In this document: positions 46,103 to 56,503 of the stretch, in pieces
Layout: each line of letters starts with the position of its first letter
Position numbering within the stretch: position 1 is the stretch's first letter
From: Cytobacillus stercorigallinarum
GTDB taxonomy: Bacteria; Bacillota; Bacilli; Bacillales; Cytobacillaceae
NCBI RefSeq assembly: GCF_014836495.1
Contig: NZ_JACSQT010000013.1
Location: forward strand, 22,320-86,319
DNA: 64,000 nucleotides
Direction: 5' to 3'
Made by a program: the position numbers and the translations under genes
Notes under the pieces: generated by a model
The model's database searches: none
What the model was told of the DNA's origin: nothing
What the model saw: only the letters and a program-made list of their open reading frames with translations

Positions 46103-46636
46103 TTAAATTTTTTCGATTTGCGAAAAATCTAATTCAACCGGAGTATCTCTTCCAAACATATTTACAAGCACTTTGATTTTCGCTTTATCTTTATCAATTT
46201 CTTCAATAGATCCAGTAAAGTTAGCAAATGGACCTTCGTTTACTTGTACCGTTTCCCCAACTGCGAAGTTTACATCCATTCGTTTTTCTTCAACACCCAT
46301 ACGTTTAAGAATGACCTGCACTTCTTCAGGCAACAATGGAGTAGGTTTGGAGCCAGAACCCGCTGAACCAACAAACCCAGTTACACCAGGTGTATTACGC
46401 ACTACATACCAAGAGTCATCTGTCATAACAATCTCCACCAACACATAACCTGGGAATACTTTTCGTTTGACAACTTTCTTCTTACCATTTTTAAAATCTG
46501 TTTCTTCTTCTTCAGGGACAACCACTCTAAAAATTTTATCCTGCATGCCCATCGATTCCACACGTTTTTCAAGGTTTGCTTTTACTTTATTCTCATACCC
46601 TGAGTACGTATGTACTACATACCAATTCTTTTCCAT
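46103..46636 (-). CDS. nusG: Transcription elongation/termination factor NusG
   Basis: 177 residues: NGN domain ('EKNWYVVHTYSGYENKVKAN') and C-terminal KOW domain ('VNEGPFANFTGSIEEIDKDK'). NusG binds RNA polymerase, and in bacilli promotes sequence-specific pausing. It lies 211 bp after secE, with an intrinsic terminator in between, and no clear promoter of its own was found. Confidence 0.97.
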   Translation of the reverse strand: MEKNWYVVHTYSGYENKVKANLEKRVESMGMQDKIFRVVVPEEEETDFKNGKKKVVKRKVFPGYVLVEIVMTDDSWYVVRNTPGVTGFVGSAGSGSKPTPLLPEEVQVILKRMGVEEKRMDVNFAVGETVQVNEGPFANFTGSIEEIDKDKAKIKVLVNMFGRDTPVELDFSQIEKI

Positions 46637-46777
46637 ATCAAAGGGGACTTAACGTCCTTCCCTCCCTGCAATCTTTTTTTATTTTTGAAAGACTGACATC
46701 TCTTGTTTGTCTAAATTGATGGATGACGATATCGATCGTATCCTAAGCAAATGGACTAGGCCTTTCTTGACCAAATG

Positions 46778-46797
46778 AAAAAACCCGTTACCGGGCT
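46778..46797 (-). terminator. Intrinsic terminator between secE and nusG
   Basis: AGCCCG and CGGGTT pair around a GUAA (GNRA) tetraloop, followed by UUUUUU. It lies 51 nt after the secE stop and about 140 nt before nusG. Either nusG depends on read-through or a missed promoter lies between. Confidence 0.8.
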
Positions 46798-46847
46798 CCT
46801 GCAAATGTTCCTGTGTTATCATCCATTATACCATGGAAGCTCAGGGG

Positions 46848-47030
46848 TTATTCAAGAATTAAGCGAATCAATTCAGAAATACCTAAATCAACAACAGTAA
46901 AGAATAACGTAAAGAATAAAACAACGACAATCACTGTGATCGTATATTTCGTTAGCTCTTTTTTTGTAGGCCAGCTAACCTTTTTCATCTCACGTCCAAC
47001 TTCACGGAAAAACTGCACGATGCGTCCCAT
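46848..47030 (-). CDS. secE: Preprotein translocase subunit SecE
   Basis: 60 residues with the amphipathic helix 'VGREMKKVSWPTKKELTKYT' followed by one membrane span ('VIVVVLFFTLFFTVVDLGI'), the short Gram-positive form. SecE clamps SecY in the membrane. It is part of the rpmG-secE-nusG order. Confidence 0.97.
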   Translation of the reverse strand: MGRIVQFFREVGREMKKVSWPTKKELTKYTITVIVVVLFFTLFFTVVDLGISELIRLILE

Positions 47031-47140
47031 TTCTTAACCCCCAACTTTTAAAGAGATATATCCTTTAACAAAAAAGCGTCGATTAAGAATACATCCCCCT
47101 GAATGCCATTCTATTACTTTTTTGTCTCTTCTTTACTCTA

Positions 47141-47284
47141 TTATTTTGTTTCGCGATGAACTGTATGTGCACTGCATTTACTGCAAAATTTCTTTAATTC
47201 CAATCTCTCATTACCTTTATTACTATTTGTAGTGTAATTCCTTGTCCCACAATCGGCACAAGCTAGTATCACTTTTTTCGGCAT
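47141..47284 (-). CDS. rpmG: 50S ribosomal protein L33 (zinc-binding type)
   Basis: A 47-codon gene read directly: '[20 protein letters not shown]', then '[20 protein letters not shown]' and 'TVHRETK'. Zinc ligands Cys9, Cys12, Cys34 and Cys37 are present. Position before secE-nusG matches rpmGB of bacilli. It is preceded by GAGGTG and the promoter at 47318-47346. Confidence 0.95.
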   Translation of the reverse strand: MPKKVILACADCGTRNYTTNSNKGNERLELKKFCSKCSAHTVHRETK

Positions 47285-47317
47285 GTTTCACACCTCTTCG
47301 ACATTTATGCCATTAAA

Positions 47318-47346
47318 ACTCTACCATGGCGAATAATCCATGTCAA
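47318..47346 (-). promoter_or_regulatory. Promoter of rpmG-secE
   Basis: TTGACA (47341-47346), a 17-nt spacer and TAGAGT (47318-47323), with TG one base before the -10. It lies 34 nt upstream of the rpmG ATG. Confidence 0.7.
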
Positions 47347-47424
47347 TAACTGCAAAAACACGAAAACTTCAACTACTAAAAATGGTTCTCATATGCCCAT
47401 AAATAATATATTAACATATAGTAG

Positions 47425-48081
47425 TTATAAAGAGAATTCTCTTATTTCTAAATATCTTTCTAGTTTTCTCTTCACTCTTTGCAAAGCATTATCAATTGAT
47501 TTCACATGTCGATTTAATTCTTCAGATATTTCCTGATATGACTGCCCATCTAAATAAAGGGCAAGCACCTTTCTTTCCAAATCGCTCAAAAGTTCAGACA
47601 TTTTTACTTCGATGTGGTCAAACTCTTCCTGATTAATAATTAACTCTTCTGGGTTTAGCACTTTCGCTCCAGAAATAACGTCCATTAACGTACGATCTGA
47701 CTCCTCATCATAAATAGGCTTATCAAGCGATACATAAGAATTCAATGGGATATGCTTTTGTCTTGTTGCTGTTTTAATTGCCGTGATAATTTGTCTTGTG
47801 ATACATAATTCCGCAAATGCTTTGAAGGAAGACAACTTGTCCTCCTTAAAATCTCGAATGGCCTTATAAAGACCAATCATTCCCTCCTGCACAATATCTT
47901 CCTTGTCGGCGCCAATGAGGAAATAAGACCTCGCCTTTGCACGCACGAAGTTTCGATACTTATGGATCAAATAATCTAGCGCTTCACTTTCACCTTTATG
48001 CACTAATTCAATTACTTCTTCATCTTCGAGTTGAACATATAAAGAATGCTTTTCAGCTTTTGTCCTGAAGTCGATACTCAT
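47425..48081 (-). CDS. sigH: RNA polymerase sigma-H (Spo0H)
   Basis: 218 residues from ATG 48081, after GGGGGG; the longer open frame upstream crosses its promoter. Region 2 ('YRNFVRAKARSYFLIGADKE', 'EDIVQEGMIGLYKAI') and region 4 ('LSDLERKVLALYLDGQSYQE') are well conserved. Sigma-H directs the transition to stationary phase, competence and early sporulation. It indicates a spore-former; the promoter at 48118-48147 lies in the gap after rae1. Confidence 0.97.
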   Translation of the reverse strand: MSIDFRTKAEKHSLYVQLEDEEVIELVHKGESEALDYLIHKYRNFVRAKARSYFLIGADKEDIVQEGMIGLYKAIRDFKEDKLSSFKAFAELCITRQIITAIKTATRQKHIPLNSYVSLDKPIYDEESDRTLMDVISGAKVLNPEELIINQEEFDHIEVKMSELLSDLERKVLALYLDGQSYQEISEELNRHVKSIDNALQRVKRKLERYLEIREFSL

Positions 48082-48117
48082 CTTGATCCCCCCGACCGTA
48101 CAAGCATGGTTAGAAAT

Positions 48118-48147
48118 ATTATACAGTAGGGTATTTTCCAGCGTCAA
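48118..48147 (-). promoter_or_regulatory. Promoter of sigH
   Basis: TTGACG (48142-48147), an 18-nt spacer and TATAAT (48118-48123), overlapping by a few bases the region just after rae1. About 30 nt of leader precede the sigH ATG. Confidence 0.72.
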
Positions 48148-48155
48148 CCAATCAT

Positions 48156-48665
48156 TTATCGTTCTCTGCGCCATTTTTCGAAAATTTCAACGATTTCATC
48201 ACTTAATGGGATTTTAGACACTGGCTTATTTTCCTGGCTTTTCTTTACTTTTTTGTCAATTTGTTTTTCGATATGATTCATTTCATTGTGTAATTCTCGG
48301 GCTGACTTCCTTAACGCACCTTGAGCAAAGATAACTCTCTGCTCTGTAAAATCTGAAGTAGCTACATAGATTTGTGTTTTGATATTATTTAACGCAATCG
48401 CTAGCTTTTCAATACGTTCATCTGCGGTTTCGTTTGTACGTGTGAAAATAACTTCAACATTATAATTCTTAAATTTTCTTTCTGTCCCTTTTACGTAATG
48501 GGCATCAAAGACAACTATGACTCGGTAACCGGAATACCCTTGATATTCAGCCATCTTCTCTACCAGCAGGTCCCTGGCTGCTTCTAAATCCTTATTTTTA
48601 AGAAGTTGAAGCTCGGGCCAGGCACCGATGATATTATATCCGTCAACAAGAAGGATATTCATCAT
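48156..48665 (-). CDS. rae1: Ribosome-associated endoribonuclease Rae1 (YacP, NYN domain)
   Basis: 169 residues with a PIN-like NYN fold: 'NILLVDGYNIIGAWPELQLL' at the start (first acidic residue Asp8) and 'VATSDFTEQRVIFAQGALRK' later. In B. subtilis Rae1 cuts mRNAs in the ribosomal A site. Its ATG overlaps the rlmB stop by one base (TAATG), in the conserved cysS-mrnC-rlmB-rae1 order. Confidence 0.92.
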   Translation of the reverse strand: MMNILLVDGYNIIGAWPELQLLKNKDLEAARDLLVEKMAEYQGYSGYRVIVVFDAHYVKGTERKFKNYNVEVIFTRTNETADERIEKLAIALNNIKTQIYVATSDFTEQRVIFAQGALRKSARELHNEMNHIEKQIDKKVKKSQENKPVSKIPLSDEIVEIFEKWRRER

Positions 48666-49408
48666 TATCGCTCAATCGGAGAGCGTTTGCGGTAGACTTC
48701 ATACATCAATAAAGCAGCCGCAACTGAAGCATTTAAAGATGTCACTCGCCCAGCCATTGGTAAGCTGATAAGAAAATCACATTTATCTCTAATCAGTCTT
48801 CCCATTCCTTTCCCTTCACTTCCAATGACTAATCCGATGGGCATCACTCCATCCAATTGGCGATAATCCTGTTTACCGCTAGCATCTGTACCCGCAATCC
48901 AAACGCCTCGTTCTTTTAATTCATCAATCGTTCTTGCTAAATTGGTTACACGGGCAACAGGAATATGTTCAATCGCACCCGTTGAAGCTTTCGCAACTGT
49001 TGCTGTTAAACCAACCGCACGTCTCTTCGGAATAATAATTCCATGTGCACCTACAGCATCAGCCGTTCTCATAATCGAACCTAGATTATGAGGATCTTCA
49101 ATCTCATCCAATAGAATAAAGAAGGGAGCTTGTCCACTGTCTTCAGCCTTTTTAAATAGGTCATCTAACTCAGCATATTGATAGGCTGCCACATGAGCAA
49201 CCACACCTTGATGATTCCCTAACTCCATTTGATCCAATTTCTTTTTCGGTACAAATTGAACCAGCACACCCATTTCCTTTGCTAATCCAACCACTTGCTG
49301 CATTTGCCCTTTTTGAGAGCCTTCCGCTACCATAATTTTATTCATATCACGCTCTGATTTAAGTGCCTCAATCACAGCATTTTTACCAATAATGAAATCA
49401 TGACTCAT
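48665..49408 (-). CDS. rlmB: 23S rRNA (guanosine-2'-O)-methyltransferase RlmB-like, SPOUT family
   Basis: 247 residues: N-terminal substrate-binding domain ('[20 protein letters not shown]') and C-terminal SPOUT knot ('[20 protein letters not shown]', '[18 protein letters not shown]', '[14 protein letters not shown]'). It probably methylates the 23S peptidyl-transferase loop. It overlaps mrnC by 4 nt and rae1 by 1 nt. Confidence 0.94.
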   Translation of the reverse strand: MSHDFIIGKNAVIEALKSERDMNKIMVAEGSQKGQMQQVVGLAKEMGVLVQFVPKKKLDQMELGNHQGVVAHVAAYQYAELDDLFKKAEDSGQAPFFILLDEIEDPHNLGSIMRTADAVGAHGIIIPKRRAVGLTATVAKASTGAIEHIPVARVTNLARTIDELKERGVWIAGTDASGKQDYRQLDGVMPIGLVIGSEGKGMGRLIRDKCDFLISLPMAGRVTSLNASVAAALLMYEVYRKRSPIER

Positions 49409-49830
49409 TTCTTGCTCTCCTCCTTCCTATCCTCAGTCCATTTAAATGCTTTAACTACTAACTCTTCTAACCGCTCTTCTCTATTAGATAAATATAAAAA
49501 GCCTATCAATGCTTCGAATGCAGTACTATAACGATAAGTTTGTACATCGGTGTTTTTCGGAATGGTGCCGGATTTAGCATTTCTACCCCGTCTAACTACC
49601 GCCTCTTCTTCTTCTGATAAAACGCCCTCGTCCAAAAATGCATGAATCACTCTTGATTGTGCTTTAGCTGACACGTACTTCGTTGCTGCCTTATGCAACT
49701 GATGTGGTCTAATATTACCTTTTTGCAATAGGTCCTGGCGTACATATTGTTCGTAAACAGCATCGCCCATATAAGCAAGGGCGAGGCTGTTTAATTGTTT
49801 AGGATTAAGATTTTCATCGTATGAAAGCAT
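49405..49830 (-). CDS. mrnC: Mini-ribonuclease III (23S rRNA maturation)
   Basis: 141 residues from ATG 49830, which matches the family; an ATG seven codons earlier inside cysS is the alternative. The RNase III catalytic core without a dsRNA-binding domain is seen in '[20 protein letters not shown]' and the helix '[20 protein letters not shown]'. It trims 23S rRNA ends with L3. It starts 5 nt after the cysS stop. Confidence 0.94.
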   Translation of the reverse strand: MLSYDENLNPKQLNSLALAYMGDAVYEQYVRQDLLQKGNIRPHQLHKAATKYVSAKAQSRVIHAFLDEGVLSEEEEAVVRRGRNAKSGTIPKNTDVQTYRYSTAFEALIGFLYLSNREERLEELVVKAFKWTEDRKEESKK

Positions 49831-49835
49831 CACTC

Positions 49836-51236
49836 TTATCCTCTTTTCCATCTTGTTCCTTGAGCTGTATCCTCAAGAATAATATTCATTTCTTTTAATT
49901 GATCACGAATTTGATCAGCTAATTGGAAATTGCGATCTTTTCTTGCTTGAATCCGGTCAGCTATCAATTGATCCACTTCCTCATCTAGCAGTTCTGGCTC
50001 ATCCTCTAACGCTAGCCCAAGCACACCGAAGAAATCTTCGAATTGCGTCATAAATGCATCGATTACAGCAGTAGAAGTATTCTTTTCCATCAAATAATAA
50101 TTCGCTTGTTTTGATAATTCAAATACAACAGAGATGGCATTCGCTGTGTTAAAATCATCATCCATATCTGTGATGAATTGCTTTTGTAAATCACCAATTT
50201 TCTCTAACCATTCTTGGTTATTATCTGTTAACTCGCTACTTGCTTCTTTACGATGTTTTAAATTCTCATACGAAGCTTTAATACGCTCATAACCGGCTTT
50301 TGTATTTTCCAACAATTCTTCATTATAGTTAATTTGATTACGGTAATGCACTGCTAACATGAAAAACCTTAACACTTGCGGATTGTGCTTCTTAATAATA
50401 TCGTGTACCAAGACAAAGTTGCCGAGTGATTTAGACATTTTCTCGTTATCAATATTAATATAGCCATTATGCATCCAGTAACGAGCAAAAGTTTTCCCTG
50501 TCACTGCCTCTGACTGTGCAATTTCATTCTCATGGTGAGGGAAGGATAAATCTTGTCCTCCAGCATGAATATCAATCGTATCACCTAGATACTTACGAGC
50601 CATCGCGGAGCATTCAATATGCCACCCTGGGCGACCCGCTCCCCAAGGACTATCCCATTTAATCTCACCTTCCTTCGCCGCTTTCCAAAGGACGAAATCA
50701 AGTGCGTCTTTCTTCTTCTCACCAACCGCAATACGGTTGCCTAGCTTTAACTCATCAATCGATTGATGAGAAAGCTTGCCATACTCTTCAAATTTTCGTG
50801 TATGGTAGTACACATCACCTTCTGATTCATAGGCAAAACCTTTATCAATCAACGCTTGGATAAACTCAATAATCGTATCCATATTTTCCGTTACTCTCGG
50901 ATGAGTGTCCGCTTTTTTGCAACCTAATGCCGATACATCTTCAAAATACGCTTCGATAAATCTCTCCGCAATTTCCGGCACCTCTTCACCTAGTTCTTTT
51001 GCCGTGCGGATTAATTTATCATCGACATCTGTGAAATTTGACACAAAATTCACATCATATCCGCGATACTCCAAATATCTTCTCACTGTATCGAATACAA
51101 TTGCGGGGCGGGCATTTCCTATATGAATATAATTGTAAACAGTAGGTCCGCAAACATACATCTTTACTTTACCCTCTTCTAACGGGATAAACGGCTCTTT
51201 TTTTCTTGTTAACGTATTATATAATTGAATCGCCAT
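49836..51236 (-). CDS. cysS: Cysteinyl-tRNA synthetase
   Basis: 466 residues, class I. HIGH-type motif 'HIGN' at 38-41, 'KMSKS' at 266-270, and zinc ligands Cys29, Cys209, His234 and Glu238. It charges tRNA-Cys. Its ATG overlaps the cysE stop by one base, and both share a T-box leader that responds to uncharged tRNA-Cys. Confidence 0.98.
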   Translation of the reverse strand: MAIQLYNTLTRKKEPFIPLEEGKVKMYVCGPTVYNYIHIGNARPAIVFDTVRRYLEYRGYDVNFVSNFTDVDDKLIRTAKELGEEVPEIAERFIEAYFEDVSALGCKKADTHPRVTENMDTIIEFIQALIDKGFAYESEGDVYYHTRKFEEYGKLSHQSIDELKLGNRIAVGEKKKDALDFVLWKAAKEGEIKWDSPWGAGRPGWHIECSAMARKYLGDTIDIHAGGQDLSFPHHENEIAQSEAVTGKTFARYWMHNGYINIDNEKMSKSLGNFVLVHDIIKKHNPQVLRFFMLAVHYRNQINYNEELLENTKAGYERIKASYENLKHRKEASSELTDNNQEWLEKIGDLQKQFITDMDDDFNTANAISVVFELSKQANYYLMEKNTSTAVIDAFMTQFEDFFGVLGLALEDEPELLDEEVDQLIADRIQARKDRNFQLADQIRDQLKEMNIILEDTAQGTRWKRG

Positions 51237-51886
51237 TATGAGTGGCTCCTTTCAGCTTTCAGTTGTTCAAACTCTCTTTTCACTCGCTCTAGCTCGTTTT
51301 CTAACTCTTTAAAGCGATCAGAAATCGGATCTGGTAAGTCTGTATGATTCAAATCTTTCGTTACTTTCACACCATCTTGGATTTTCACCTTACCAGGTAT
51401 ACCGACAACCGTTGAATTAGGTGGCACTTCATGTAAAACAACTGAGCCAGCACCTATTTTTGAGTTTTCCCCAATTGTAATGGATCCAAGCACTTTTGCT
51501 CCTGTAGCAATAAGAGCATTATCCTTAATCGTTGGATGCCTCTTGCCTTTTTCCTTCCCTGTTCCCCCAAGTGTTACACCTTGATAGACAGTGACATTAT
51601 CTCCAATTTCGCAAGTCTCACCAATAACCACACCCATGCCGTGATCAATAAAAAATCGACGGCCAATTTTCGCCCCGGGGTGAATTTCTATTCCAGTAAA
51701 AAAACGACTGATTTGCGAAACCAACCTTGCCAGGAAAAAGAATTTATTTTTATAAAGACCGTGGGCGATGCGATGATTCCAAATCGCATGTAATCCAGAG
51801 TAGGTTAACACTACTTCAAAAACACTTCTTGCGGCAGGGTCCTGTTCAAACACAACATCGATATCTTCCTTCATTCTTTTAAACAT
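51236..51886 (-). CDS. cysE: Serine O-acetyltransferase
   Basis: 216 residues, makes O-acetylserine for cysteine synthesis. The left-handed beta-helix repeats ('[20 protein letters not shown]', '[20 protein letters not shown]') carry the catalytic His. The C-terminal coiled tail ('[20 protein letters not shown]') is longer and more helical than in enterobacterial enzymes. It starts the cysE-cysS-mrnC-rlmB-rae1 unit behind the T-box. Confidence 0.97.
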   Translation of the reverse strand: MFKRMKEDIDVVFEQDPAARSVFEVVLTYSGLHAIWNHRIAHGLYKNKFFFLARLVSQISRFFTGIEIHPGAKIGRRFFIDHGMGVVIGETCEIGDNVTVYQGVTLGGTGKEKGKRHPTIKDNALIATGAKVLGSITIGENSKIGAGSVVLHEVPPNSTVVGIPGKVKIQDGVKVTKDLNHTDLPDPISDRFKELENELERVKREFEQLKAERSHS

Positions 51887-52319
51887 GCTCTCTCCCTCCA
51901 GTCTTTAAACACATTTTTTTCGTATAATAAAACAACAAAAAACAACAGTCATTACATTCTCTCTTTGATTGGGACCTTATCACCAGAAAACCAATCTATA
52001 AATAAAAAACGCCCCTGTCTAAAATAGACAGAGACGTTTACACGCGGTTCCACTCTGTTTAAGCTTTCATATAATAAAAGCTCCAACTCTGCCTCGTTAA
52101 CGGGAAGGTAGCCGCCTATTTCTACTATAACGGTTCGAAATAGGACTCAGAGGGGCACTTCAGAGAATGAGAGGTTTAAACCACTTTCAGCCGATGATGG
52201 TTCTCTCTAATAAACAGTCATTACTCTTACTTTTCCTCTTCAATGATTTAGCATCTATAAAGATCTTGTAAAGATTTATACGTTAATATTCTATACTATA
52301 TTATATTTTTACCGATATG
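51887..52319 (-). other. gltX-cysE gap: T-box leader region
   Basis: The 433-bp gap is mostly the T-box leader (52003-52215). The 120 bp between the leader terminator and cysE contain a ribosome binding site (GGAGGGAGAG) but nothing else I recognise. Upstream of the leader (52216-52319) is AT-rich; a TTTACA with TAAATC at 16 nt near 52250-52280 is a weak promoter candidate. Confidence 0.65.
52003..52215 (-). ncRNA. T-box leader of cysE-cysS
   Basis: The minus-strand RNA contains the T-box AGAGTGGAACCGCG (52056-52043), which binds the tRNA acceptor end, and a terminator stem ACGTCTCTGTCTA / TAGACAGGGGCGT (52037-52009) with a U-run. The stem I region has a TGC triplet at 52157-52155 in 'GAAGTGCCCCTCTGAGTCC', a plausible Cys specifier. 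Uncharged tRNA-Cys should allow read-through. Confidence 0.93.
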
Positions 52320-53777
52320 TTAACCTAAAATACGCTTTAGGCGAATTTTTACGGTTTCTCTACCTAATAGTTCCATTGCTTTCGGTAGGTCCGGACCATG
52401 TGTTTGCCCCGTTGTTGCTGAGCGAATCGGCATAAATAATTTTTTGCCCTTATGTCCAGTCGCTTTCTGTACTGACTTCATTGCCGCCTTTATTTGGTCG
52501 GCTTCAAATACCTCAAGGGCCTCAACTTCATGTAAGAAAGCAGTCAACACTTCCGGTACTTGCTCTTCAGCTAATACTTCGCTCGCTTCTGATTCTACTT
52601 CAACATCCTGAACAAAGAATAATTCACTTAGTTCAATTACTTGCGCACCATAACTCATTTTCTCTTGCAGCAGCAGCACTAATTTCTTTAACCATTGTAA
52701 CTCATCCTCTGAAGGATGGTCTCCTACTTTGCCTGCTTTTTTAAAATGAGGTAGCGTTACAGCAAGTAACTGGTCACCATCTAACTTTTTCATGTACTGT
52801 GAATTAATATGAGCAAGCTTCTGCATATCGAATAATGCCGGAGACTTAGATAATCTTGACTCATCAAAGATTTCAATTAGCTCTTCTTTTGAGAATAATT
52901 CTTCCTCTCCACTAGGAGACCAGCCAAGTAAGGCGATAAAGTTAAACAACGCTTCAGGCAAGTAACCTAGCTCTTCGTATTGTTCAATGAATTGAATGAT
53001 TGACTCATCGCGTTTACTTAACTTTTTACGACTTTCATTCACTATTAGCGTCATATGACCAAATACAGGTACTTGGAAGCCAAGCGCCTCATAAATCATA
53101 ATTTGTTTAGGTGTATTAGAAATATGATCATCCCCACGTAGTACATGAGAGATTTTCATTAAATAATCATCAATGGCTACAGCAAAATTATATGTCGGTG
53201 TCCCGTCTTTTTTGACAATTACATGATCACCAATGCCATCTGACTCAAATGACACTTCCCCTTTAACCATATCATTGAATGCATACACTTTTCCTTGTGG
53301 GACAAGAAATCGAATACTTGGTTCTCTTCCTTCAGCTTCGAGTTGTTGGCGATCATCATCTGATAAATGTCTGCACTTTCCGGAGTAAATCGGCGTTTCG
53401 CCTTTAGCCATTTGCGCCTCACGCTCAGCTTCTAACTCTTCTTCCGTACAATAACATTTATAAGCTTGTCCACTATCAAGTAACTGTTGATAATACTTTT
53501 TGTATATTTCGTTTCGTTCTGATTGACGATACGGACCATAGCCACCATCTTTATCAATACTTTCATCCCAGTCTATACCAAGCCATTGTAAGTATTTTAA
53601 TTGACTTTCTTCGCCGCCCTCAATATTACGCTTTTTATCTGTATCTTCAATACGAATGATGAATTGACCATTTTTACTACGAGCAAATAAATAATTAAAC
53701 AAAGCTGTACGCGCATTACCAATATGTAAATGTCCCGTTGGACTTGGTGCATAACGTACACGAATATCACTTGACAT
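52320..53777 (-). CDS. gltX: Glutamyl-tRNA synthetase
   Basis: 485 residues, class I. '[11 protein letters not shown]' (11-21) is the HIGH region and 'KLSKRD' the KMSKS region. In bacilli this non-discriminating enzyme usually also makes Glu-tRNA-Gln for the GatCAB route; that is family knowledge. It has its own promoter (53889-53916) and is separated from cysE by the T-box region. Confidence 0.98.
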   Translation of the reverse strand: MSSDIRVRYAPSPTGHLHIGNARTALFNYLFARSKNGQFIIRIEDTDKKRNIEGGEESQLKYLQWLGIDWDESIDKDGGYGPYRQSERNEIYKKYYQQLLDSGQAYKCYCTEEELEAEREAQMAKGETPIYSGKCRHLSDDDRQQLEAEGREPSIRFLVPQGKVYAFNDMVKGEVSFESDGIGDHVIVKKDGTPTYNFAVAIDDYLMKISHVLRGDDHISNTPKQIMIYEALGFQVPVFGHMTLIVNESRKKLSKRDESIIQFIEQYEELGYLPEALFNFIALLGWSPSGEEELFSKEELIEIFDESRLSKSPALFDMQKLAHINSQYMKKLDGDQLLAVTLPHFKKAGKVGDHPSEDELQWLKKLVLLLQEKMSYGAQVIELSELFFVQDVEVESEASEVLAEEQVPEVLTAFLHEVEALEVFEADQIKAAMKSVQKATGHKGKKLFMPIRSATTGQTHGPDLPKAMELLGRETVKIRLKRILG

Positions 53778-53888
53778 GATGATCCTCCTTCAAGATCGGG
53801 TTCTATTTCGAAAAACCGCTGATTGCTGAATAAGCCAACCTGACGATCCATCTTTTTTATCAAAAATTTAATATAAATAGCACCCTTT

Positions 53889-53916
53889 ATTTTATCATCC
53901 TACTGTAAGTTGTCAA
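53889..53916 (-). promoter_or_regulatory. Promoter of gltX
   Basis: TTGACA (53911-53916), a 16-nt spacer and TAAAAT (53889-53894), with TG one base before the -10. The leader is about 100 nt and shows no obvious riboswitch. Confidence 0.75.
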
Positions 53917-53933
53917 AGTCCGTAAATGACGGA

Positions 53934-54413
53934 CTAGGCTCTTTTCTGCAACAACACAACCACTTGAGCAGCAATTCCTTCGCCCCTGCCTGTAAATCCT
54001 AGTTTTTCCGTTGTCGTTGCCTTCACGTTAATGTTCTCTACTTCTGATTCTAACAATTCCGCTATTCTTTCTCTTATAGCTGGAATATAAGGAGCCATTT
54101 TTGGTTTTTGTGCAATAATGGTACAATCTGCATTCACAAGTTCATAACCCTTATCTTTTACCAATTGCCACACATGTTGCATCAGCTTAGCTGAATCCGC
54201 ATCTTTAAATTCTGGGTCTGTATCAGGGAAGTGCTTACCAATATCACCTTCACCAATTGCACCTAAACAGGCATCTGACACTGTATGTAGTAAAACATCC
54301 GCATCTGAATGTCCAAGTAATCCTAATTCATATGGAATCGTAATCCCACCCATAATCAGTGGTCGTCCTTCAACTAATTGATGTACATCAAATCCTTGTC
54401 CAATGCGAAACAT
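53934..54413 (-). CDS. ispF: 2-C-methyl-D-erythritol 2,4-cyclodiphosphate synthase
   Basis: 159 residues from ATG 54413, after AAAGGAG; nine codons upstream in frame overlap the ispD end. Zinc ligands Asp9 and His11 ('FDVHQLVEG') and the substrate loop '[20 protein letters not shown]' are visible. It forms the cyclic intermediate of the non-mevalonate isoprenoid pathway, right after IspD. Confidence 0.97.
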   Translation of the reverse strand: MFRIGQGFDVHQLVEGRPLIMGGITIPYELGLLGHSDADVLLHTVSDACLGAIGEGDIGKHFPDTDPEFKDADSAKLMQHVWQLVKDKGYELVNADCTIIAQKPKMAPYIPAIRERIAELLESEVENINVKATTTEKLGFTGRGEGIAAQVVVLLQKRA

Positions 54414-54426
54414 TCTATCTTCTCCT

Positions 54427-55116
54427 TTAGATAAAGTCATCTCTTTTATTTAAAATCGCCTCAGCAAAATAAAGATCCTCAGGCGTTGTTAGTTTAATAT
54501 TATCGTAATTCCCTTGTACAAATGCAATCTTATTATGTACTCTCTCCACCAGGCTTGCATCATCGGTCCCTACAAAATGATCCTCTTGTGCTTTCTCATA
54601 TGCCGCTTGTAAAATACTAAGCTTAAAAGCTTGAGGGGTTTGTACCGACCACAGACGCGATCGATCAATGGTTTCCTCTACTAATCCATCTCGTCCCTTT
54701 TTAATTGTGTCTTTTACTGGAACGGCTAAAATGGCGCCATCATTGCACTGAGCTTGAGATACAAGTTGGTCGATATGCTCTTGTTCAACAAAAGGACGGG
54801 CCGCATCATGCACTAACACAATTCCTTCACCTGTTAATTCACGAATCACATTACTAATGCTATGCTGTCTTTCCTGTCCACCGCTGATATATGCCTTTAC
54901 CTTATCAATCCCATGCTCAGCAATTAACCTACTTATCTCCTTTTCCTCAGCAGGATTAATAGCTAAATAAATCCCTTCACACGCGGAATCCCGCTGGAAA
55001 ACGTTCAATGTATGTATAAATATAGGTACCCCTCTTAACTCTAGCAACAGTTTATTTTTTGAGGCACCCATTCTCTTCCCTTGCCCTGCTGCAGGTATGA
55101 CAACTCTATACCCCAT
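54427..55116 (-). CDS. ispD: 2-C-methyl-D-erythritol 4-phosphate cytidylyltransferase
   Basis: 229 residues. CTP-binding Gly-rich loop '[20 protein letters not shown]', then '[15 protein letters not shown]' and the C-terminal '[18 protein letters not shown]'. It converts MEP to CDP-ME in isoprenoid synthesis. It lies 13 nt before ispF; a terminator separates it from yacL. Confidence 0.97.
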   Translation of the reverse strand: MGYRVVIPAAGQGKRMGASKNKLLLELRGVPIFIHTLNVFQRDSACEGIYLAINPAEEKEISRLIAEHGIDKVKAYISGGQERQHSISNVIRELTGEGIVLVHDAARPFVEQEHIDQLVSQAQCNDGAILAVPVKDTIKKGRDGLVEETIDRSRLWSVQTPQAFKLSILQAAYEKAQEDHFVGTDDASLVERVHNKIAFVQGNYDNIKLTTPEDLYFAEAILNKRDDFI

Positions 55117-55147
55117 AATCTCCTTTAACTCCCTTAATCAGCATAAA

Positions 55148-55189
55148 AAGCGGAAGAAAAGAGCCGTTTTACAGCTCCCTCTTCTGCTT
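55148..55189 (-). terminator. Terminator between yacL and ispD
   Basis: In the minus-strand RNA AAGCAGAAGA pairs with TCTTCCGCTT (one mismatch) with an inner AGC/GCT pair, followed by UUUUAUG. It ends the yacL transcript 14 nt after the stop. No clear promoter for ispD was found in the 86-bp gap, so read-through is likely. Confidence 0.65.
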
Positions 55190-55202
55190 CTCCTATACTA
55201 TA

Positions 55203-56285
55203 TTATAATGCTTTTTCTAAAAGTTTTGGTTTAGCAAAAATCATTCTACCCGCAGACGTTTGTAAGACACTTGTCACGACTACATCAATATGCTTGCCGA
55301 TATAATTTCTGCCTTCTTCTACGACAATCATGGTACCATCGTCTAAGTAAGCAATCCCTTGATTCTGTTCTTTTCCGTCCTTAATGACCTGAACCTTCAT
55401 TTCTTCCCCCGGAAGCACAACCGGCTTCACAGCATTCGCCAGATCATTAATATTTAGAACTGCGACTTTCTGTAGCTCGCATACCTTATTTAGGTTGAAA
55501 TCATTGGTTACAACCACACCGTTAGTTAATTTCGCTAACTTCACTAGCTTACTATCCACTTCTTGTATTTCTTCAAAATTACCTTCGTAAATTTCTACCT
55601 TAATAGACAGCTCACTTTGAATACGGTTGAGAATGTCTAAACCGCGGCGACCCCGATTTCTCTTTAACACATCAGACGAATCGGCAATATGCTGTAATTC
55701 TTCTAAGACAAAACGAGGAATAACGATGGTTCCTTCTAAAAATCCTGTTTGGCAAATATCAGCTACCCGACCGTCGATAATCACACTTGTATCTAATATT
55801 TTTAGCTTATTCACATCAGATTGACTATCTTCTTCTTCAGTTAACTTTTTCTTTTTGTTCGTAAAAAGATTGAGTAATTCATCTCGCTTTTTAAATCCAA
55901 CTTGAAAACCTAAATATCCAAATAACAGCGTTAAGACAATAGGAGCGACAGTATTTAATACCGGTATCTCGAGTGTTGACAACCCATAACCAAGTAAAAA
56001 CGCAACAACAAGACCAAACACCAATCCAACACTACCAAATATAATATCGGTAATTGGCACCTTTACAATCGATTCTTCTGTCCATTTAATGAAATTGACC
56101 ACATGGTCAACCGCCCAAAATGTTAAAAGATAGAAAATAATAGCTCCTAAAACGGCGGAAACATAAGGATTATTTAATAATGGAATGTCATCTAAACTGA
56201 TTAGATATAGTAACTCTGGTATCACAAAGATTCCTAATGTGATCCCAAATATAAGGAAACAGACTTGTACAATTCTCTTTAACAT
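55203..56285 (-). CDS. yacL: Membrane PIN/TRAM-domain protein YacL
   Basis: 360 residues. Four membrane segments lie in the first 130 residues; a PIN nuclease-like domain follows ('[20 protein letters not shown]', '[20 protein letters not shown]'), then a C-terminal TRAM domain ('[20 protein letters not shown]'). The acidic residues of the PIN site are present, suggesting RNase activity at the membrane, but no substrate is known to me. Conserved next to disA. Confidence 0.93.
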   Translation of the reverse strand: MLKRIVQVCFLIFGITLGIFVIPELLYLISLDDIPLLNNPYVSAVLGAIIFYLLTFWAVDHVVNFIKWTEESIVKVPITDIIFGSVGLVFGLVVAFLLGYGLSTLEIPVLNTVAPIVLTLLFGYLGFQVGFKKRDELLNLFTNKKKKLTEEEDSQSDVNKLKILDTSVIIDGRVADICQTGFLEGTIVIPRFVLEELQHIADSSDVLKRNRGRRGLDILNRIQSELSIKVEIYEGNFEEIQEVDSKLVKLAKLTNGVVVTNDFNLNKVCELQKVAVLNINDLANAVKPVVLPGEEMKVQVIKDGKEQNQGIAYLDDGTMIVVEEGRNYIGKHIDVVVTSVLQTSAGRMIFAKPKLLEKAL

Positions 56286-56356
56286 TCCCTCACCTCCTTT
56301 TATTCATTATTAACAAATTCCAAAAATAAAAAACGCACAATATTGGAAAATTTTAT

Positions 56357-56385
56357 ATTATAAACAAAAAAATTATTGCAGTAAA
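56357..56385 (-). promoter_or_regulatory. Candidate promoter of yacL
   Basis: TTTACT (56380-56385), a 17-nt spacer and TATAAT (56357-56362), about 70 nt upstream of yacL. A second TTGACA at 56447-56452 lacks a good -10. Confidence 0.55.
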
Positions 56386-56503
56386 CTAAATAAAAGGATA
56401 GAACAAACGGTTATGAATACTCTTAGACTAGCACCGTAAGTAAGGGAATGTCAAATGATAAACTACCTATTCTATCATAAGGTGGATAGTAGTTCAATGG
56501 TAT

